This document shows, piece by piece, positions 11,069 through 19,781 of a DNA stretch of 64,000 nt. The notes beneath the pieces were generated by a model. The model ran no database searches and was not told the origin of the DNA. It saw only the letters and a list, made by a program, of their open reading frames with translations. The stretch lies in NCBI GenBank assembly GCA_016213105.1, contig JACRBN010000019.1:62001-126000 (forward strand), in the 5' to 3' direction. Both the position numbers and the translations under genes were made by a program. Origin of the DNA: Chloroflexota bacterium (GTDB taxonomy: Bacteria > Chloroflexota > Anaerolineae > Anaerolineales > Villigracilaceae). Numbering within the stretch: the stretch's first letter is position 1; each line of letters starts with the position of its first letter.

Positions 11069-12031
11069 ATGGGAATCACTTTCTCGTTTGTCATCCCCTC
11101 CTTCAACCGCCCACAGGCGTTGCGACGTTTGCTGGATTCGATCCTCAACCTGGATTTCCCGCGCGACGAGTACGAGATCATCGTTGTGGATAATGCCACC
11201 GAATTCCAGGCGGGACTTTGGATAGAATCCTGGGATTTGGGTCATGCCGGCATTTTATGTCATCACGAACCACGGCCCGGGTCCCATCATGCACGTAATT
11301 CAGGGGCGGGACTTGCAAAAGGCAGGTACCTTGTCTTTCTGGATGATGATTGCGAAGCGACCCGCAACCTCCTTCGCGCCTATGCGGAAGTCCCGGGTTT
11401 CTCGGACATCAAGATGTTTGGTGGAAAAATAGAAATCCAATGGGACGAAATTCCGTCGGAAGAGATCAGGGCCTTTGAACGTTTGATGGGCAAAATTGAT
11501 TACGGGGAGCGGGTTTTTGCGCTTCCGAAGGGTCAATATGTCAACGGGGGGAACATGGTGATCGAACGCGAGTTTTACCTGCAAATTGGAGGCATGGAGC
11601 CGGACCAGGTGGAAGGCTGGCTGTCTGGCAGCGGCGATGTGGGTCTGTGCCGCCATGTGCAAGCACTTGGCCTGGATATCTTCTGGGTGCCGGGGGCGCT
11701 TGTTTACCACTGGCAAACAGCCACGCGGAACGGGCAGTTGCGCGATCTCATGCGGCGCGAAATGAATAATGGCATCTGTCAGGCCTATGAGGAGATGCAA
11801 CAGAAAAAAACGGGCCTGCGGCGTAGAAGCATGATAAAAAAATTGTTTGCCAGGATCACCGGCCTCTCACGGAAGGCAATGAGTTATCTGATCCATGCAT
11901 TATCGAACAAAACCAGGATTCAACTCTACAGAAATTTATTGGACCTGGCCAGGGAATGGGGCTATGTTTATTATTACAATAAATATCTATGGGGGAAGAT
12001 ACCTCGGAATGTGCGGGAAAATGAAAGTTGA
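11069..12031 (+). CDS. Family 2 glycosyltransferase
   Basis: 320 residues; GT-A fold. The N-terminus reads SFVIPSFNRPQALRRLLDSI, the UDP-binding strand is YEIIVVDNA, and the metal-binding acidic cluster is LVFLDDDCEA, followed by the acceptor-side GGKIEIQWDE region. A C-terminal basic tail without clear membrane helices suggests peripheral membrane association. The ATG at 11069 is preferred over the TTG at 11060, which would start one base after the previous stop. It is part of the same operon as its neighbours. Donor and linkage are unknown. Confidence 0.85.
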   Translation: MGITFSFVIPSFNRPQALRRLLDSILNLDFPRDEYEIIVVDNATEFQAGLWIESWDLGHAGILCHHEPRPGSHHARNSGAGLAKGRYLVFLDDDCEATRNLLRAYAEVPGFSDIKMFGGKIEIQWDEIPSEEIRAFERLMGKIDYGERVFALPKGQYVNGGNMVIEREFYLQIGGMEPDQVEGWLSGSGDVGLCRHVQALGLDIFWVPGALVYHWQTATRNGQLRDLMRREMNNGICQAYEEMQQKKTGLRRRSMIKKLFARITGLSRKAMSYLIHALSNKTRIQLYRNLLDLAREWGYVYYYNKYLWGKIPRNVRENES

Positions 12032-12102
12032 ACTGATTTGATTTCGATTGCATGTTTCGGGTGCATCCCGGACATTACCAACGAATGATAGGATTATCTG
12101 CC

Positions 12103-12498
12103 ATGATTGAAACCATTAGCCATCAGAACCAGGTTCTTTGTATAATCATTCGTGGAAATTACCTGCCTGAACAGACTACCTTCATTACCCTGCCTGAATA
12201 CAAACAACAACTTGGTTTTGTGGTCTATCCAGAGGGTGGCGAGATACCCCGCCATGTCCATCGTCCCATCGAGCGCAGGCTGGTGGGTACCTCGGAAAGT
12301 TTGATCATAAAAAAAGGCTGTTGCCAGCTTGACATCTACAATGATGCGCGTGAATTGGTCGCCACCCGTGAACTCCATGAGGGCGACATTATGTTTATGG
12401 TAAGCGGCGGTCACGGATATCGTATGTTGGAAGATACGGTCCTGTTGGAGATCAAGACAGGCCCATATACCGGCGTCGACGAACGGGAGAGATTCTAG
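12103..12498 (+). CDS. Cupin-fold protein of the glycan locus
   Basis: About 131 residues from the ATG at 12103, which has an AGGA site nine bases upstream; the frame is open from 12052. Small single-domain cupin: a PRHVHRPIER motif gives the first metal-ligand cluster, and GDIMFMVSGGHGYRML carries the second His. It ends in LLEIKTGPYTGVDE, typical of RmlC-like cupins in sugar loci. Such proteins act as sugar epimerases, isomerases or mannose-isomerase-like enzymes, but key catalytic residues of RmlC or FdtA cannot be assigned. It lies 34 bases before a perosamine-synthase-like aminotransferase and may act on the same nucleotide sugar. Confidence 0.6.
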   Translation: MIETISHQNQVLCIIIRGNYLPEQTTFITLPEYKQQLGFVVYPEGGEIPRHVHRPIERRLVGTSESLIIKKGCCQLDIYNDARELVATRELHEGDIMFMVSGGHGYRMLEDTVLLEIKTGPYTGVDERERF

Positions 12499-12531
12499 TG
12501 GCGCAGCGGATGTCCATCGGGTGGTGGTGGC

Positions 12532-13647
12532 ATGGTTGATATTATTCCTGTCAATGAGCCTTTCATCGGTGAACAGGAAGTCCGGTTTGTCCTGGAGTGC
12601 CTGCGCACGGGTTGGATCTCTTCGGAGGGACATTTCATACGCGAGTTCGAAGAGCGTTGGGCGGCTTATTGCGACATGGCGCATGGAGTGGCTGTCAGCA
12701 ATGGAACCGTGGCCCTGGAGATCGCCCTGGCTTGCCTGGACCTGCAGCCCGGCGATGAGATCATTCTGCCAACCTTTACGATCATTTCTTGCGCACAAGC
12801 GGTTACCCGCAATGGCGGGCGGCCGGTGCTGGTGGATAGCGATCCATATACCTGGTGCATGGATGTGGACCAGGTCGCAGCAAAGATTACGCCGCGTACG
12901 CGGGCCATCATGCCGGTACATATGTATGGCCACCCTGTGGACATGGACCCAATCCTCGAGTTGGCAGAGCGATATAACCTGACCGTGGTCGAAGATGCCG
13001 CAGAGGCGCATGGGGCTATATACAAGGGGCGTAAATGCGGTGGTATGGGGCACTTGAGCTGTTTTAGCTTTTACGCCAACAAGATCATTACCACCGGGGA
13101 GGGCGGTATGGTGCTTGCTCAGGATGCCCGCCAGGCTGAACGCCTGCGTTCCCTGCGTAATTTATGCTTCCAAAAGGAACGCCGTTTTTATCATACAGAA
13201 CTGGGTGGCAACTATCGCCTGACCAACCTGCAGGCGGCCGTAGGTCTGGCCCAGCTGGAACGTATCGAAGAGTCGGTGTCAAAGAAACGTTGGATGGCGG
13301 GAGAATATAACAAACGGCTGAGCGCTCTTCCCATGCTGCAATTGCCTGTGGAACAACCCTGGGCGCGGAATGTATATTGGATGTACGGCCTGGTCCTGGA
13401 TGAATCCACCGGCATGGATTCCGTCGAATTTGCCCGTCGGCTGGCTGAAAAGGGCGTGATGACCCGCCCATTCTTCCTGGGTATGCACGAGCAGCCCGTC
13501 TTCCATTCGATGGGCTTGTTTCAAGGGGAGTGCTATCCAGTCGCAGAGCGGATCGCCCGCCAGGGGCTGTACCTGCCTTCCGGGATGACCCTGGGCGAGG
13601 CGCAGATCGAACGGGTCTGCCAGGCTGTCCACGAGGTGCTTTCGTGA
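12532..13647 (+). CDS. DegT/DnrJ/EryC1-family nucleotide-sugar aminotransferase (perosamine-synthase-like)
   Basis: 371 residues, PLP-dependent. The N-terminus (VNEPFIGEQEVRFVLECLRTGWIS) and the segment VVEDAAEAHGA match the perosamine synthase branch. The PLP-binding Lys lies in FSFYANKIITTGEGGM, near residue 184. This family transfers an amino group from glutamate to a 4-keto-6-deoxy nucleotide sugar, giving for example GDP-perosamine. The keto substrate could come from dehydratases elsewhere in the locus. The next gene overlaps it by four bases. Confidence 0.85.
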   Translation: MVDIIPVNEPFIGEQEVRFVLECLRTGWISSEGHFIREFEERWAAYCDMAHGVAVSNGTVALEIALACLDLQPGDEIILPTFTIISCAQAVTRNGGRPVLVDSDPYTWCMDVDQVAAKITPRTRAIMPVHMYGHPVDMDPILELAERYNLTVVEDAAEAHGAIYKGRKCGGMGHLSCFSFYANKIITTGEGGMVLAQDARQAERLRSLRNLCFQKERRFYHTELGGNYRLTNLQAAVGLAQLERIEESVSKKRWMAGEYNKRLSALPMLQLPVEQPWARNVYWMYGLVLDESTGMDSVEFARRLAEKGVMTRPFFLGMHEQPVFHSMGLFQGECYPVAERIARQGLYLPSGMTLGEAQIERVCQAVHEVLS

Positions 13648-14405
13648 GCGTTTTCGATCAATATGCCCGCTGCTACGACCTGTTGTACCGTGACAAGGAT
13701 TATGCCGCCGAGGCCGCCTACGTGGATGCATCCTTGCAGCGGTTTGTGCCTGGGGCCGTCCGCATTTTGGAATTTGGATCGGGGACCGGTATTCACGGCA
13801 GGCTGCTGGCCCAAAAGGGATATCACCTGGATGGAATCGAGCGCAGCCCTGAGATGATTGCCCGCGCTGCCGAAAGCGCCGTCGATCCCGCCCCGGGGAG
13901 TTTTACGTGCTGTCAGGGTGACATTTGCCAGACCTTCGTGGACAATGGTTTTGACGCTGTGATTTCCCTCTTCCATGTGATCAGTTACCAGACCTCCAAC
14001 GAGGATTTGCTTGCCGTCTTTCGGAATGCAGACCGCCATCTCAAAAAGGGGGGCGCCTTGCTGTTCGATGTTTGGTACACGCCATCCGTGTTGACCCAGC
14101 GCCCTGCGGTGCGGGTCAAGCGCGTGGAAGATGACCAGATCCGCCTGGTGCGGATTGCCGAGCCTATCATGTATTCCGACCAAAACGTGGTTGAAGTGCG
14201 CTATACGCTCTATGTTGAAGAAAAATCCAGCGGACGCATTTCGACGTTTACCGAAGTTCATCCCATGCGCCATTTTTCCCTGCCCGAATTGGACCTGCTG
14301 GCCGCGCAAAGCGGCTTTTCCCCTGTTCATTGCGAGGAATTCCTGAGCGGGAACCGCCCGGACGAGAATACGTGGGGTGTCTGGTCGATCTGGAGGAAGC
14401 TTTGA
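13644..14405 (+). CDS. Class I SAM-dependent methyltransferase
   Basis: 253 residues from a GTG at 13644 that overlaps the previous stop (GTGA). The SAM-binding motif I is ILEFGSGTGIHG at about residues 36-47, and the acidic residue after strand 2 is in LDGIERSPEM. Motif post-III is GGALLFDVWYTP. Placed directly behind a perosamine-synthase-like gene, it may N-methylate the amino sugar or O-methylate the glycan; methylated chain ends are what Wzt C-terminal domains often recognise. No membrane segment is seen. Confidence 0.8.
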   Translation: MSVFDQYARCYDLLYRDKDYAAEAAYVDASLQRFVPGAVRILEFGSGTGIHGRLLAQKGYHLDGIERSPEMIARAAESAVDPAPGSFTCCQGDICQTFVDNGFDAVISLFHVISYQTSNEDLLAVFRNADRHLKKGGALLFDVWYTPSVLTQRPAVRVKRVEDDQIRLVRIAEPIMYSDQNVVEVRYTLYVEEKSSGRISTFTEVHPMRHFSLPELDLLAAQSGFSPVHCEEFLSGNRPDENTWGVWSIWRKL

Positions 14406-14416
14406 CCAGGTCTGAA

Positions 14417-15580
14417 ATGAGCAGGATCGCCCTGGTTTACCCGTTCACCAATATGGACACCGTCCCCAGTTTGTGCAATGCAGTGGAGATCCTGGCGGAG
14501 AAAGGCTATCTGGTCGAGGTGTTCCTGAAAACCTCCCATGAATTCATTCCGCCGCTGTTCCAAAATCCAAATATTTTTGTGCATCCCCCCTACCCGGCCC
14601 GTTGGGAAAGGAGGGGGATTCATCGCGTAATTCCAGCGCACTGGTCCCAACCGCTGGACATTCGGGAGCGGCATGCGAAGATCCCCTACCGCGCCTTTAT
14701 TGGAGTGGACCCGGAGGGATTGAGCCTGGCCTCCCACTTGGTGAATTTCAATTCCGTTCCGCTTGTTTATTATTCCCTGGAATTGATGCTTAGCCAGGAG
14801 GTTGGGACTGGCGTACATAAAAAACTCAAAATGACCGAAGCGCGCTTGAGCCGTCAGGCGGCCTTTGTGATTATTCAAGATGAAGCCCGCGCGCGGCTCC
14901 TGGCCGTGGATAATGCCATCCCCTTGGATCGGTTTGTGTACGTTCCGAACTCCCCTCTGGGACGGGCGCGCCGTCAAAAAAATGATCACTGGCACAGGAA
15001 ATTTGGTCTCTCCCTCCAAACAAAGGTTGTTTTACATGCTGGCAGTATTGGCGAGTGGACTGGCATCAAAGGCATCGTTGACTCGGTGGCGGACTGGCCC
15101 GAGCATTTCGTGCTCGTGATTCATACTCGTTTTAATCCAGGATCCAGCGATGTGGTTCTTGCTCTTCAGCAGAGGGCTATTCCCAACCGGGTATTCTTTT
15201 CGTTGGAGCCGGTTGCCCGCCAGGATTATGGGCAATTATTGGATGGCGCGGATATTGGCCTGGCTTTCTATCAATGGGTGCCCGGTAACGTGAATACACA
15301 GCAGAACATTGCCACAATCGGTTTGTCGTCTGGAAAAGTGGCGTATGCACTTCATTCAGGGCTGCCGGTTGTCGTCGGCCGCAGCGAGGGGCTGCCGAAT
15401 TTGGTTGAAAGGACGCGCAGCGGCATTGTCGTCGATCATTATTCCGAGATTGGAAGCGCCCTGGCCGTCATTGATCGCTCCTACACCACTTATAGCGCGG
15501 CAGCGATGGAACTTTACAACTCCTGCCTGGATTTCGGGAACAGTTTCAACGGAGTATTGGAGCGCCTCGAAACTCTATAG
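14417..15580 (+). CDS. GT-B glycosyltransferase (GT4-like)
   Basis: About 387 residues; a TTG at 14402 overlapping the preceding stop is an alternative start. The C-terminal domain has VVLHAGSIGEWTGIKGIV (donor-domain start) and GSSDVVLALQQ. The region GKVAYALHSGLPVVVGRSEGLPNL takes the place of the E-x7-E motif of GT4 enzymes, whose second acidic residue is in SEG. Soluble, GT-B fold. The motif match is weaker than for the other GT4 genes here. It ends the first transcription unit: a weak hairpin and a new promoter-like element follow. Confidence 0.6.
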   Translation: MSRIALVYPFTNMDTVPSLCNAVEILAEKGYLVEVFLKTSHEFIPPLFQNPNIFVHPPYPARWERRGIHRVIPAHWSQPLDIRERHAKIPYRAFIGVDPEGLSLASHLVNFNSVPLVYYSLELMLSQEVGTGVHKKLKMTEARLSRQAAFVIIQDEARARLLAVDNAIPLDRFVYVPNSPLGRARRQKNDHWHRKFGLSLQTKVVLHAGSIGEWTGIKGIVDSVADWPEHFVLVIHTRFNPGSSDVVLALQQRAIPNRVFFSLEPVARQDYGQLLDGADIGLAFYQWVPGNVNTQQNIATIGLSSGKVAYALHSGLPVVVGRSEGLPNLVERTRSGIVVDHYSEIGSALAVIDRSYTTYSAAAMELYNSCLDFGNSFNGVLERLETL

Positions 15581-15627
15581 CCTGACGGCCATCATTTTCA
15601 GGCGGGTGGATATTCAGGTTTTTTGAT

Positions 15628-15653
15628 CCCGTCGCAGTCATGGCGGGCGTTTT
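15628..15653 (+). terminator. Weak terminator-like hairpin
   Basis: CCCGTC (15628-15633) can pair with GGCGGG (15642-15647), one G-U pair included, followed by CGTTTT. It lies 47 bases after a stop codon and just before a promoter-like element. Confidence 0.4.
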
Positions 15654-15677
15654 GTAGGAGAGGGGGGCAGGATCAAT

Positions 15678-15706
15678 TTGTGATTGTAGAAATTCTATAT
15701 TAAAAT
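15678..15706 (+). promoter_or_regulatory. Internal sigma-70-like promoter
   Basis: TTGTGA at 15678-15683 and TAAAAT at 15701-15706 with 17-base spacing, in an A/T-rich gap upstream of the ATG at 15743. With the hairpin before it, this marks a likely operon boundary. Confidence 0.5.
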
Positions 15707-15742
15707 GGCGCACTATGTATTCATTGTTTGTTCGCGGTAGAT

Positions 15743-16789
15743 ATGTCTAATTCACGTATTATGAGATTACCGGCTGCCGTCCCGGGCAAAACTGGCTGGC
15801 CTTGGATCGAAGAAGCCCCATTCCTGCCGGAGACCATGCCCAATGGCATGCCCTGGCCGCGTATTAGTGTTGTTACGCCCACCTATAATCAGGGACATTT
15901 CATTGAGGAGACCATCCGCTCTATTCTGTTGCAGGGCTATCCAAACCTGGAATACATCATTATGGACGGCGGCAGCACCGACAACACGGTCGAGATCATC
16001 AAAAAATACGAACCGTGGTTGACGTACTGGGTCAGTGAAAAGGACCGTGGTCAAAGCCATGCCATTAATAAGGGCTGGGCCATGTCCACCGGCGAGATCA
16101 TCGCCTATTTCAACAGCGATGACATGTACTCTCCTGGAGCTTTCGAAAAGGCGGCGATTACCCTGTCTGGAGACCCAAGCCTTTCAGCCGTGGTCGGGAG
16201 AATCAACTATGTCGACATCTCCTCCCGTCATTTGGCCACCTCCGTTCTTCCGTACGCTCCCATCGATGGTCCCTGTGACCTGACCCTGTTCGATCCTGAT
16301 TTGTGGTTCCTGCCCCAGCCGGGTTCCTTTTGGGCGCGCGCTGCCCTGGAAAAGGCCGGGCTGTACGTGCGGGAGAATTTGCATTACACCATGGATCGAG
16401 AACTGTTCTACCGCACTTGCAAGGTCGGCAGGATTGCTCCTTTTGACGGGGCCCTGGCCTCCTTCCGAAATCACGGACAGAACAAATCGATCGCGTTGGT
16501 GACGGAGATGTACCAGGAGGACGCCGTTGCCTTGAAGTATATGGACGATGGGGTTTTTCTGCATCGCCTGATCCGCTGGCGCAATGCCCGCTGGTGGCGG
16601 GCCAGGGGATATTATTTTTTGGCGCATCAAAATAATAACGGCAATAACAAAAAGACAGTCGGGTATCTGTTGCTGGCTGCGTTTTACAGACCCGCCCACC
16701 TGTGGCGCAAGAAATTCTATAGGAAATTGCTCCTCTCGCTTCTGCCGGTCAAATTACTCCGCATGTTCCAGAAAAGGGTCGCCGCATGA
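15743..16789 (+). CDS. Family 2 glycosyltransferase
   Basis: 348 residues. A proline-rich lead (about 35 residues) precedes the GT-A core ISVVTPTYNQGHFIEETIRSIL, the strand YIIMDGGSTDNT and the metal-binding FNSDDMY motif. The acceptor-side region includes WFLPQPGSFWARAAL, seen in a GT2 subgroup common in O-antigen loci. The C-terminal 60 residues are basic and partly hydrophobic, so it likely sits on the membrane. The longer ATG at 15728 is possible, but 15743 gives a normal N-terminus. It overlaps kdsB by four bases. Confidence 0.85.
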   Translation: MSNSRIMRLPAAVPGKTGWPWIEEAPFLPETMPNGMPWPRISVVTPTYNQGHFIEETIRSILLQGYPNLEYIIMDGGSTDNTVEIIKKYEPWLTYWVSEKDRGQSHAINKGWAMSTGEIIAYFNSDDMYSPGAFEKAAITLSGDPSLSAVVGRINYVDISSRHLATSVLPYAPIDGPCDLTLFDPDLWFLPQPGSFWARAALEKAGLYVRENLHYTMDRELFYRTCKVGRIAPFDGALASFRNHGQNKSIALVTEMYQEDAVALKYMDDGVFLHRLIRWRNARWWRARGYYFLAHQNNNGNNKKTVGYLLLAAFYRPAHLWRKKFYRKLLLSLLPVKLLRMFQKRVAA

Positions 16790-17523
16790 AAACCGTTATT
16801 GTCATTCCCGCCCGTCTTGCCTCCACGCGGTTGCCTCGAAAAGTGCTGGCCGATATTTGTGGCAAGCCTCTCATTCAACGTGTCTGGGAGCGGGTCCAAC
16901 AGGCTCGTCTGGCGGATGAGATCGTGATTGCCACCGACTCGCAGGAAGTGGCCGGGCTGGTGGAGGCCTGGGGCGGCAAAGCCCTGATGACGGATCCAGC
17001 CTGCCAATCTGGAACCGAGCGCATCGCCTCCCTGCTTGCGCAACTGGATGCGGATTTGATTCTCAATGTCCAGGGCGACGAACCCCTGGTCGACCCGGAC
17101 ATGTTGGACGCCCTGGTTGCGAGCTGGAAAGCCGCTCCCTGCGACCTGGTGACGCCGGTTTATCGCATCACCAGCGTCGATGACCTGTTCAATCCCAACA
17201 TCGTCAAGGTGGTGCGGGCCGCCGATGGGCGCGCCCTGTATTTCTCGCGCAGCCCCGTCCCTTATGTGCGCGACGTTCCCCGCGAACAATGGCTGGAACG
17301 CCAGCCATTCTGGGGTCACATTGGCGTGTATGGATACAGCCGGGCTGTGTTGGCGAAATATGTATCCCTGCCTGCCAGTCCCCTCCAGCAGGCCGAGAGC
17401 CTGGAACAATTGCGCTTTTTGGAAGCCGGGTATTCCTTCCAAACCGTGGAGACCAGCTATCATTCCATTGCGGTGGACACCCAGGATGACCTGGAAAAAG
17501 TGCGGCGCATGATATGCGGATAA
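16786..17523 (+). CDS. kdsB: CMP-Kdo synthetase (3-deoxy-manno-octulosonate cytidylyltransferase)
   Basis: 245 residues, standard length. The N-terminal IPARLASTRLPRKVLADI loop binds CTP. LNVQGDEPLVDPDML carries the metal-binding Asp, and SRSPVPYVRD and WGHIGVYGYSR are characteristic of KdsB rather than of CMP-sialate synthetases. It activates Kdo with CTP, the last step of CMP-Kdo formation, and the other three kds genes lie 4.5-6.5 kb downstream. Start codon overlaps the preceding stop (ATGA). A kdsB in an apparently LPS-free lineage is notable. Confidence 0.92.
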   Translation: MKTVIVIPARLASTRLPRKVLADICGKPLIQRVWERVQQARLADEIVIATDSQEVAGLVEAWGGKALMTDPACQSGTERIASLLAQLDADLILNVQGDEPLVDPDMLDALVASWKAAPCDLVTPVYRITSVDDLFNPNIVKVVRAADGRALYFSRSPVPYVRDVPREQWLERQPFWGHIGVYGYSRAVLAKYVSLPASPLQQAESLEQLRFLEAGYSFQTVETSYHSIAVDTQDDLEKVRRMICG

Positions 17524-17671
17524 ATCGAGGCCTTTGAAGTCATCGTGAGCAACCTGTTGGGCGCATGTGGGGGAGATGCTGAAAAGCATGACTGTAAACG
17601 TAATCAGACTGGTTTAAAAAAGTGCGCAGGCATGATTTGTGCCCGTTCAATGAAGAAAGGAATGACTGCGA

Positions 17672-18550
17672 ATGAAAATTCTTATTCTGGGTGGGTCCGG
17701 GATGCTTGGGCATCGGTTGTGGCTCGATCTGGGCAAGGAACATGAGACCTGGGTTACCGTACGAAACGATGGGGCTGAAATCCCCGCTCATGCCAATTTT
17801 CCCAGAAAATATATCCGTCCCTATGTGGATGCGCGTACTTTCGATGAGGTGACCCGCGCCCTGGCTTCGATTCAACCTGATTTGGTCATAAATTGTATCG
17901 GTCTGATCAAACAACAAGCCTATTTTGCAAAGGACCCCATTTATTCGATTTCACTGAATGCTCTCCTGCCGCATCGCATCTCCCTGGTCTGCCGCACGGC
18001 CGGCATTCGCATGATCCACGTGAGCACCGATTGCGTCTTTTCGGGAAGCAAGGGAGCCTACCTGGAAAGCGACCAGTCGGATGCGGAGGACCTGTATGGC
18101 CGCACCAAGTTCCTGGGCGAGGTTGCGTACCCGCACACGATCACCCTGCGGACCTCGATCATCGGGCGCGAGCTCAAGACAAAATTGGGCTTGATCGAGT
18201 GGTTTTTGGCTCAACAGGGCCGGATTAATGGATACCGAAAAGCGATCTATACCGGCTTTACGACCCATGAAATCTCGCGCATCATTCTCAATCACGTCAT
18301 ACCCCATCCCGAGTTGAGTGGGCTGTATCACGTTTCGAGCGAGCCGATCTCCAAATACGACCTGCTGAACATTGCGCGCGAGGAATTCGGGAAGAGCATT
18401 GAAATAATGTCGGATGACGAGTTCGATTGCGACCGCAGCCTGGATTCCACCCGATTCCGCCAGGCCACGGGCTATCAACCCCCGTCCTGGCAGGAGATGA
18501 TTGCAGAGATGGCATCCGATTCCGCTTTCTACAACCAATTTAGGGGATGA
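17672..18550 (+). CDS. RmlD-like SDR nucleotide-sugar reductase
   Basis: 292 residues. NAD(P)-binding GGSGMLGH at the N-terminus, catalytic STDCVFSG and Y-x-x-x-K (YGRTK, near 143). It resembles dTDP-4-dehydrorhamnose reductase and the WbvR/WbjC-type 4-reductases that act after a FlaA1-like 4,6-dehydratase/5-epimerase. Because the next gene encodes that dehydratase and overlaps by four bases, I infer that the pair makes a UDP-6-deoxy-L-hexosamine such as UDP-L-RhaNAc or UDP-L-FucNAc. No 2-epimerase (WbjD/WbvD) was found beside it, so an L-RhaNAc-type product is more economical. A GAAAGGA site lies about 10 bases before the ATG. Confidence 0.75.
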   Translation: MKILILGGSGMLGHRLWLDLGKEHETWVTVRNDGAEIPAHANFPRKYIRPYVDARTFDEVTRALASIQPDLVINCIGLIKQQAYFAKDPIYSISLNALLPHRISLVCRTAGIRMIHVSTDCVFSGSKGAYLESDQSDAEDLYGRTKFLGEVAYPHTITLRTSIIGRELKTKLGLIEWFLAQQGRINGYRKAIYTGFTTHEISRIILNHVIPHPELSGLYHVSSEPISKYDLLNIAREEFGKSIEIMSDDEFDCDRSLDSTRFRQATGYQPPSWQEMIAEMASDSAFYNQFRG

Positions 18551-19620
18551 CCATGTATACCCTGGAGAACAAACGTATTCTGGTCACCGGCGGCACGGGG
18601 TCGCTGGGTAAGGTATTAATTCGCCGCCTGTTGTCGGGTGAATTGGGCATGCCTCAAAAGATCATCGTCTTTTCGCGCGATGAAGCCAAGCAACATGCGA
18701 TGCGGGTCGATTATTTGAAGAAGGCCAGGCAGGACGGCGCCGAAGCCCACCGCAAATACGCGGATTTACTCGACTATCGAATTGGCGATGTGCGGGATTT
18801 TCACAGCCTCGCTTCGGCATTGAAGGATGTGGACGTGGTATTCAATGCCGCTGCGCTCAAGCAGGTGCCGGCTTGTGAATATTTTCCACACCAGGCGGTG
18901 CTGACCAATATTATCGGCCCCGAAAATATTGTGCGGGCCATTCAGGAACACGACCTGCCGGTCGAAATCGTGGTTGGCATCTCGACGGATAAGGCCTGCA
19001 AACCGGTGAACGTCATGGGGATGACCAAGGCGTTACAGGAACGGGTTTTTATCCAGGCCAATATGCGCTGCCCCAACACGCGCTTTGCCTGCGTTCGCTA
19101 TGGGAATGTGCTGGCCTCCAGGGGTTCGGTCATCCCGTTATTTCATGAGCAGATCAAACACGGCGGCCCCGTGACCATTACGACGACGGACATGACGCGC
19201 TTCCTGTTGAGCCTCGATCAAGCGGTTGACACGGTGCTCGCCGCTGTCTGCGAGGCGCGGCGCGGGGAAACGTATATTCCGCGGGTCCCGTCTGCCAGGG
19301 TCACCGATATTGCGGCCCTGCTGATCGGGGAGCGGCCCATCGAGACCGTCGTGATGGGAATTCGGCCCGGTGAGAAGATCCACGAAATCCTGGTATCGGA
19401 AGAGGAACGATACCGCACCATTGAGCGCGGCCGATATTTTGTGATCCTGCCCAATCTCCCCGAAATATCGGTCGGGGAGGGGGTTCAGCCGGCCCTGACG
19501 GATGAATACAGTTCCGCCAATTACGTCATGCCTGCCCCGGAGTTGAAGGAACTGCTGCTTTCCCACCGGTTGATGATCGATGACAGCCGAAAATTTTACG
19601 AAGACGAGTTTTTGAGATAG
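18547..19620 (+). CDS. UDP-GlcNAc 4,6-dehydratase/5-epimerase family (FlaA1/WbjB/CapE-like)
   Basis: 357 residues, soluble short form without N-terminal membrane helices. The Rossmann motif is GGTGSLGKVLIRRLL. ISTDKACKPVNVMGMTK carries the active site, in which the usual SDR Tyr is replaced by Met (M-x-x-x-K), a known trait of this branch. The extended C-terminus includes RPGEKIHEILVSEEE, also typical. The enzyme removes water from UDP-GlcNAc across C4-C6 and inverts C5. It partners with the overlapping upstream reductase. Confidence 0.85.
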   Translation: MTMYTLENKRILVTGGTGSLGKVLIRRLLSGELGMPQKIIVFSRDEAKQHAMRVDYLKKARQDGAEAHRKYADLLDYRIGDVRDFHSLASALKDVDVVFNAAALKQVPACEYFPHQAVLTNIIGPENIVRAIQEHDLPVEIVVGISTDKACKPVNVMGMTKALQERVFIQANMRCPNTRFACVRYGNVLASRGSVIPLFHEQIKHGGPVTITTTDMTRFLLSLDQAVDTVLAAVCEARRGETYIPRVPSARVTDIAALLIGERPIETVVMGIRPGEKIHEILVSEEERYRTIERGRYFVILPNLPEISVGEGVQPALTDEYSSANYVMPAPELKELLLSHRLMIDDSRKFYEDEFLR

Positions 19621-19635
19621 CCTTCCTCTGTGATG

Positions 19636-19678
19636 CGCCGCGCCGGGTTTTGTCGATGACGGATCTGCCTGCGCGGCG
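19636..19678 (+). other. GC-rich hairpin after the dehydratase gene
   Basis: Perfect 8-bp arms CGCCGCGC (19636-19643) and GCGCGGCG (19671-19678) with a 27-base loop. Only two T follow, so it is a poor terminator; it may stabilise the upstream transcript or mark an old junction. The gap to the next gene (to 19781) shows no clear promoter. Confidence 0.4.
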
Positions 19679-19781
19679 TTCCCCTGAATTTTGCGGACTT
19701 GCGGCTGGATAACCATCAAGCCTGGCTTGGAAATTTTCATTTTGCATATTTTATGTAGCCTGTACTTTTGACCGGAATAGA

